Under the pieces are notes generated by a model. That model was not told the origin of the DNA and did not search any database. It was given only the letters and a program-made list of their open reading frames with translations. Positions 59,838-64,000 of a stretch of DNA of 64,000 nt are shown here, in pieces. Location of the stretch: positions 620,001-684,000 of the forward strand of contig NZ_PVZV01000006.1 in NCBI RefSeq assembly GCF_002995495.1. Direction: 5' to 3'. Source of the stretch: Actinocorallia populi (lineage in GTDB: Bacteria; Actinomycetota; Actinomycetes; Streptosporangiales; Streptosporangiaceae). The position numbers and the translations under genes are program-made. Each line of letters begins with the position of its first letter. Within the stretch, counting starts at the first letter, position 1.

Positions 59838-60019
59838 TTATCCCCCTTCTTGCCCCGGGTTTTCCGCCCGGATGAAGCCACACCGGACGCGGCCGGACCG
59901 CGGGACCGGCCCCGGGCGTGTCCTCAAACGGCCAGAACCGGGGTTCGCATAGCGCAAGATCGTCGCCTTGGATCAGGTTTCTGTATGGCGTTTTCCCCGA
60001 GCTGCGAAGGCGGGCGCGG

Positions 60020-61501
60020 ATGATCTCCGGTCGCTACAGAGTGCTGGAAGAACTCGGACGCGGCGGGATGGGAGTCGTACTGCGCGCCGAGGACGAGATG
60101 CTGGGCCGCGAAGTGGCGATCAAGCAGATCCTCGTGCCGGAGGGCCTGCCGGCGGAGGCGGCCGAGGACCGCAGGCAGCGGATGGTGCGGGAGGCGCGGG
60201 CCGCGGCGCGGATCCGGCACGGCAACGTCGTGACCGTCTACGACGTGCTGACCGAGGACGGCGTCGTCCACATCGTCATGGAGTACGTTCCCGGCCGCTC
60301 CCTCGCCGAACTGGTGGCACGGGAGGGGCCCCTCACCCCCGCTCGGACCGCGCGAATCGGGCTGGCGCTCCTGGACGTCCTGGCCGCCGCGCACGCCCTG
60401 GGCATCGTGCACCGCGACGTGAAACCCGCCAACGTGCTGGTCCTGGCCGACGACGAGGTCAAGCTCGCCGACTTCGGCATCGCGTTCCTGGAGGGCGACC
60501 CGACCATCACCTCCGAGCAGTCCCTGATCGGCTCGCCCGCCTACATGTCACCCGAACAGGCACGCGGCCGGTCGGTCTCACCCGCCACCGACCTGTGGTC
60601 GCTCGCCGCCACCCTCTACTTCGCCCTCGAAGGCCGCGGCCCGTTCGACGCGAACACGGTCACCGCCGTCATCGCCGCCGTCATCGGAGACACGCCCCGG
60701 CCGCCCCGCGACCCCGGCCCCGAACTCGACGAACTGCTTTTCAAGCTGCTCACCAAGGACCCCGCGGAACGGCCCGGCGCGGCCTGGGCCCACTCCCTGC
60801 TGGCCCGTGCCGCGGGCACGCCGGACCTCCCGATGCCGGCCACCCTGGTCGTCCCCCCGGCGGCGGAGCCCCGCTTCGCGGAGAACGGGCAGGTCCGGAT
60901 GGAACCGCCCGCCGAGGCCTTCGTCGCCCGGATCAAGGCGGGCACCGTCGTGCGCAGGGGCAAGGGCGGGAGACTGGGCTGGGTCCTGACCCTCATCGTG
61001 TTCGTGGTCTGGCTCACCAGCCAGCGGCAGGGCGACACGTCGGGATCCGGGGACGAGTTCGGCGTCGGCCTGATCATCTCGGGGTTGGTCGGCTGGTCCC
61101 TCGCCGCTCTGCTGCACACCGTCCACGCCATCTGGATGTTCGTGTTCGAGCTGGCCACGCCCCGGCACCTGCGCATCTCGGCCGAGGGCATCGAGCTCGT
61201 CCGCGGCCTGCGCCGCGTGCGCTTCGACTGGCCGCGCATCGCCGCCGTCGGCATCGTCCCGGGCACGGGCGCCAAGCCGCGCGCCGCCCTGGTCCTGCGT
61301 CCCGTCTTCGACTACACCAACGAGGACCCGTTCGCCGGGCAGCGTCTGTCCTGGACGAACCACCGTTCCCCCTGGCGGGAGAAGGCCACCGACACCATCG
61401 GCCTGTGCTGCCTCGACGAGCTGAGAACCAGCCCGGGCCGCCTCGAATCAGCTCTGCGCCATTTCGCGCCCCGGATCGTCCCCCCGTCCTTCGGCGGATG
61501 A
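60020..61501 (+). CDS. Membrane Ser/Thr protein kinase (PknB type) with C-terminal domain
   Basis: A 493-residue protein. The kinase domain (about 1-265) has the glycine loop LGRGGMGVV, Lys35 in REVAIKQI, catalytic Asp133 in HRDVKPANV, DFG in KLADFGIAF and SPEQARG as the P+1 motif. After a Pro-rich linker come two membrane segments (WVLTLIVFVVWLTSQ and LIISGLVGWSLAALLH, continuing to WMFVFELA). A C-terminal PH-like region follows: LRISAEGIELVRGLRRVRFDWPRIAAVGI. No PASTA repeats are seen. ATG 60020 is chosen because homology begins at ISGRYRVLEELGRGG; a GTG at 59918 also fits. Confidence 0.9.
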   Translation: MISGRYRVLEELGRGGMGVVLRAEDEMLGREVAIKQILVPEGLPAEAAEDRRQRMVREARAAARIRHGNVVTVYDVLTEDGVVHIVMEYVPGRSLAELVAREGPLTPARTARIGLALLDVLAAAHALGIVHRDVKPANVLVLADDEVKLADFGIAFLEGDPTITSEQSLIGSPAYMSPEQARGRSVSPATDLWSLAATLYFALEGRGPFDANTVTAVIAAVIGDTPRPPRDPGPELDELLFKLLTKDPAERPGAAWAHSLLARAAGTPDLPMPATLVVPPAAEPRFAENGQVRMEPPAEAFVARIKAGTVVRRGKGGRLGWVLTLIVFVVWLTSQRQGDTSGSGDEFGVGLIISGLVGWSLAALLHTVHAIWMFVFELATPRHLRISAEGIELVRGLRRVRFDWPRIAAVGIVPGTGAKPRAALVLRPVFDYTNEDPFAGQRLSWTNHRSPWREKATDTIGLCCLDELRTSPGRLESALRHFAPRIVPPSFGG

Positions 61502-61584
61502 GCGCGCCTCGCATCACGGCCTTCCGGCCGGAGTGCCGGAGGAGCTCGGCGGACGGCCGGCGCGTTTCCTCGACGCGGGCCGGA

Positions 61585-62157
61585 TCAGGGGGTGCGGGAA
61601 TCGCAGGAGGTGCGGGCGACGAGCAGACGTGCCAGGGCGGCGTAGGCGGCCGAGTCGTCCAGACCGGTGCTCGCCTTGATCTCGCCGCTGTGGACGGCCT
61701 CCATGACCAGGCCCGCCACGGCTCCGGCGAACGCGGCGTCCTGGCCGGGTGAGGCCTCCAGGACCAGTTGCTTGACGCGGGCCGCGGCGAAGCGGGTGTT
61801 CCGGCGGTAGATCTCCCGGGCGGGGGCGAAGGCCGTCAGATCGGCGAAGAAGGCCGGGGAGGCCGCCGCGAGCTCGGTGGAGATCGCGCGCAGGTAGGTC
61901 TCGATGCGCTCGCGCGGGCCGGTCTCCTCCTCGAGCCCGGCCTCGACGCGGGCGGTGGCGCGGCGGAAGAACGCCTTGACCACCGTGACGATGATCTGCT
62001 CCTTGCTGCCCGCCACGGTGTAGAGCGTCGACTTCGAGCAGCGCAGCAGCGCGGCGAGGTCGGCCACGCCCAGCTCGGCGAAGCCCCGGTCCAGGAAGAT
62101 CTCGATGAGCCGGCCGACCAGCTCCTCCCGCCGCCGTGTCCGGGCTCCCGTCTCCAT
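61585..62157 (-). CDS. TetR-family transcriptional regulator
   Basis: A 190-residue TetR protein with the helix-turn-helix LIEIFLDRGFAELGVADLA then LLRCSKSTLYTVAGSKEQII. It is divergent from an acyl-CoA dehydrogenase gene and the shared 94-bp gap holds paired gtacc/ggtac repeats. This arrangement matches TetR repressors that sense acyl-CoA esters (inference). Confidence 0.9.
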   Translation of the reverse strand: METGARTRRREELVGRLIEIFLDRGFAELGVADLAALLRCSKSTLYTVAGSKEQIIVTVVKAFFRRATARVEAGLEEETGPRERIETYLRAISTELAAASPAFFADLTAFAPAREIYRRNTRFAAARVKQLVLEASPGQDAAFAGAVAGLVMEAVHSGEIKASTGLDDSAAYAALARLLVARTSCDSRTP

Positions 62158-62210
62158 GGACCGGACGCTACCAGCCTTTCCCCCGGTTCAGTACCAGACG
62201 GGGTTCTGGA

Positions 62211-62226
62211 GTACCGTGATTGGTAC
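62211..62226. promoter_or_regulatory. TetR operator candidate at acyl-CoA dehydrogenase
   Basis: gtacc-gtgatt-ggtac is an inverted repeat with 5-bp arms. A related gtaccag/ttctgg element precedes it at 62191. Both lie between the divergent TetR and dehydrogenase genes, near the expected promoters. Confidence 0.5.
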
Positions 62227-62251
62227 CATCCGGGCAGTGAAAGGAGCACCG

Positions 62252-63388
62252 ATGCCCGCTGTACGCCTGCTTCCCTCGCCCGAGGCCGAGGACCTGCTCG
62301 CCCTGACCCGCGACCTGTGCGCCAAGGAGCTCCTGCCCCGGGTGGGGCGGGCCGAACGCGACGAGGAGTTCCCCCGCGAGGTCTTCGCCCTCCTGGGCCG
62401 GGCCGGGCTCCTGACGCTGCCCTACCCCGAGGAGTTCGGCGGCGGGGGCCAGCCGTACGAGATCTACCTGCAGGCGCTGGAGGAGATCGGCGGCGCCTGG
62501 GCCAGCGTCGGCGTGGGCGTCAGCGTGCACGCCCTGTCGTGCTTCCCGGTCTTCGCCTTCGGCAGCGACTCCCAGCGCCGCCGCTGGCTGCCGGACATGC
62601 TCTCGGGCGAGAGGCTCGGCGCCTACTGCTTGTCGGAGGCCCACGCGGGTTCCGACCCGGCCGCCATGCGCGCCCGTGCCGTCCGCGACGGCGACGCCTA
62701 CGTGCTCAACGGCGCCAAGGCCTGGACGACCCACGGCGGCCGCGCCGACTTCTACACCGTCATGGCCCGCACCTCCGACGACGGCGCCCGCGGCATCTCC
62801 TGCTTCCACGTCCCCGCCGGCACCCCGGGCCTGGAGTTCGACAAGCCCGAGGAGAAGATGGGCCTGACCGGCTCCACCACCGCCACCGTCCGGCTGGAGA
62901 ACGTGCGCGTCCCGGCCGACCACCTCATCGGCGCCGAGGGCCAGGGCCTGGCCATCGCGCTGGCCTCCCTGGACGCCGGACGGCTCGGCATCGCCGCGGT
63001 GGCCACCGGGCTGGCCCAGCGCGCGCTGGACGACGCGATCGCCTACGCCAAGGACCGCGAGGCCTTCGGCAAGCCGATCATCGCCCACCAGGGACTCGGC
63101 TTCCTGCTCGCCGACATGGCCGCCGCCGTCGAGTCCGCCCGCGCCACCTACCTGTCCGCCGCCCGCTTCAAGGACGCCGGGCTCCCCTACGGCCGCCAGG
63201 CGTCCATCGCCAAGCTCGTCGCCACCGACAACGCCATGAAGGTCACCACCGACGCCGTCCAGGTCCTCGGCGGCGCCGGCTACACCCGCGACTTCCCCGT
63301 CGAACGCTTCATGCGCGAGGCCAAGGTCATGCAGATCTTCGAGGGCACCAACCAGATCCAGCGCCTGGTCATCAGCCGCGGCCTCTGA
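62252..63388 (+). CDS. Acyl-CoA dehydrogenase
   Basis: A 378-residue FAD enzyme for the first oxidation step of acyl-CoA degradation. It has YCLSEAHAGSDPAAM (FAD/substrate block), the ENVRVPADHLIG and GRLGIAAVATGLAQRALDDAIAYAKDREAFGKPI blocks, YTRDFPVERFMREAKVMQ, and the catalytic Glu in IFEGTNQIQRLVISR. aaaggagc precedes ATG 62252. The preferred acyl length is unknown. It is controlled, by position, by the divergent TetR. Confidence 0.93.
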   Translation: MPAVRLLPSPEAEDLLALTRDLCAKELLPRVGRAERDEEFPREVFALLGRAGLLTLPYPEEFGGGGQPYEIYLQALEEIGGAWASVGVGVSVHALSCFPVFAFGSDSQRRRWLPDMLSGERLGAYCLSEAHAGSDPAAMRARAVRDGDAYVLNGAKAWTTHGGRADFYTVMARTSDDGARGISCFHVPAGTPGLEFDKPEEKMGLTGSTTATVRLENVRVPADHLIGAEGQGLAIALASLDAGRLGIAAVATGLAQRALDDAIAYAKDREAFGKPIIAHQGLGFLLADMAAAVESARATYLSAARFKDAGLPYGRQASIAKLVATDNAMKVTTDAVQVLGGAGYTRDFPVERFMREAKVMQIFEGTNQIQRLVISRGL

Positions 63389-63414
63389 GGGTGTTCCGCC
63401 CGGCCCCCATGTAG

Positions 63415-63427
63415 TTCGTCTCACGAA
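63415..63427. promoter_or_regulatory. MarR operator upstream of its gene
   Basis: ttcgtctcacgaa has perfect ttcgt/acgaa arms around ctc. It lies 31 bp before the MarR ATG and matches the site after the gene. Confidence 0.75.
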
Positions 63428-63457
63428 TCATGGGCAGGGCGAATGTACCATGACCGA

Positions 63458-63940
63458 ATGGCTAAAGATGATGACGGCCGGATCGGGATCGTCGCCGCGC
63501 TGGTGCGGTCGACGTTCCTGGTGAACGCCGTGTACGCCGATTCCGCCCGGGAGTACGGCCTCACCTCGCAGCAGGGCCAGCTGCTGTGCGTGCTGATGGC
63601 GCAGCCGTACGGGATGGGCGAGCTGGGCGCGATGCTGAAACTGGCGAAGTCGAGCCTGACCGGACTGGTGGACCGCACCGAGCGCAACGGCCTGGTCGAA
63701 CGCAGGCCCGACCCGCAGGACTCGCGCGCGGTGCGGGTCGCGCTCACCCCCCGGGGCGGCGAGCTCGCGGAGGAGTTCTACACCGAGACCTGCCGCCGCG
63801 TCGAGCGGCTGGCGGAGGGGCTCACCGCCGCCGAACGCGACACCCTCGCCGGGCTGCTCGGCGGCGTCGTGCGGGACAACGAGGTCCCGGTGGTCTTCCT
63901 GGAGTCCGACAGGGGGACCGCCGCCGAACGCGGGCGCTGA
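63458..63940 (+). CDS. MarR-family transcriptional regulator
   Basis: A 160-residue winged-helix regulator. Recognition elements are SREYG-type entry (SAREYGLTSQQGQLLCVLM), the helix AKSSLTGLVDRTERNGLVERRPDPQDSRAVRVALTPRG with the wing, and a C-terminal helix LAGLLGGVVRD. ATG 63458 or 63443 are both possible; 63458 is preferred for the family N-terminus. It is flanked by two TTCGT-N3-ACGAA palindromes, and a third is cut by the edge, so it probably represses itself and the gene beyond 64000. Confidence 0.9.
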   Translation: MAKDDDGRIGIVAALVRSTFLVNAVYADSAREYGLTSQQGQLLCVLMAQPYGMGELGAMLKLAKSSLTGLVDRTERNGLVERRPDPQDSRAVRVALTPRGGELAEEFYTETCRRVERLAEGLTAAERDTLAGLLGGVVRDNEVPVVFLESDRGTAAERGR

Positions 63941-63967
63941 GGCCGTTCCGCTCCCGGGAGGGTTGCA

Positions 63968-64000
63968 GTTCGTGCCACGAACTAATATTGTTCGTGGAAC
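63968..64000. promoter_or_regulatory. MarR operators before a gene outside the window
   Basis: gttcgtgccacgaac (63968-63982) is a perfect palindrome with 6-bp arms. A third site begins at 63991 (ttcgt-gga-ac, cut by the window end), 22 bp from the second. Between them lies taatat (63983-63988), a good -10 element. A MarR-controlled gene probably starts just right of the window. Confidence 0.75.

Noticed and set aside
1-64000. CRISPR arrays, tRNA, rRNA, transposases or integrases
   Set aside because: No repeat-spacer pattern, no tRNA-like cloverleaf that I could recognise, and no transposase or integrase protein was seen.

Overview
The window is high-GC DNA with strong G/C preference at third codon positions, GTG and TTG starts alongside ATG, many TetR, GntR and LacI regulators and a PknB-type kinase. 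This points to the Actinomycetota, probably a Streptomyces- or Streptosporangiales-like soil organism (inference; there is no rRNA or other taxonomic marker). No rRNA, tRNA, CRISPR array, transposase or integrase was seen. It looks like ordinary accessory chromosome made of small regulator-plus-enzyme units.

Positions 1-9 kb hold carbohydrate genes: an RbsA/RbsC-type sugar ABC transporter that continues off the left edge, two convergent paralogous GntR/FadR regulators, a family 3 glycoside hydrolase with an MFS transporter, and a divergent LacI regulator with a perfect 14-bp palindrome between them. 9-12.7 kb is an ABC-2 exporter coupled to a histidine kinase and response regulator. 12.7-28 kb carries small modules: TetR with SDR, a Vat-type acetyltransferase with TetR, copper export (CopZ-CopA behind two CsoR-like operators), a CPA1 antiporter, a cis-prenyltransferase coupled to an MpaB/DUF2236 protein with a C-terminal EF-hand domain, a second TetR-SDR pair, a membrane protein with a YtrA-type GntR, and an autoregulated ABC exporter.

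28-41.9 kb carries an S9 peptidase, a DUF4097 adhesin-like protein behind an unusual repeat-rich promoter region, another ABC-2 exporter, an SDR/LysR pair, TetR regulators, a short UvrA-like ATPase opposite a WYL regulator, and one more SDR/TetR pair.

41.9-58.5 kb is the most distinctive part: a catabolic-looking cluster of about sixteen genes. It holds a P450, a TetR regulator resembling the mycofactocin-system family, three VOC proteins, an NTF2-like protein, two acyl-CoA ligases, a Rieske oxygenase, two amidohydrolases, a phytanoyl-CoA-dioxygenase-like protein, two crotonases, an SDR and a class II aldolase. Six copies of a 13-bp palindrome (GRCACTCRGTGCC or its complement) lie in its promoter regions. 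Two pairs have exactly 24-bp spacing and two sites overlap the -35 box of matching promoters. I read this as one regulon for activation and degradation of an unidentified carboxylic-acid or cyclic substrate.

58.5-64 kb has an erythromycin-esterase-family protein, a membrane Ser/Thr kinase, a TetR/acyl-CoA dehydrogenase pair and a MarR regulator. TTCGT-N3-ACGAA palindromes lie on both sides of the MarR gene, and another such site is cut by the right edge.
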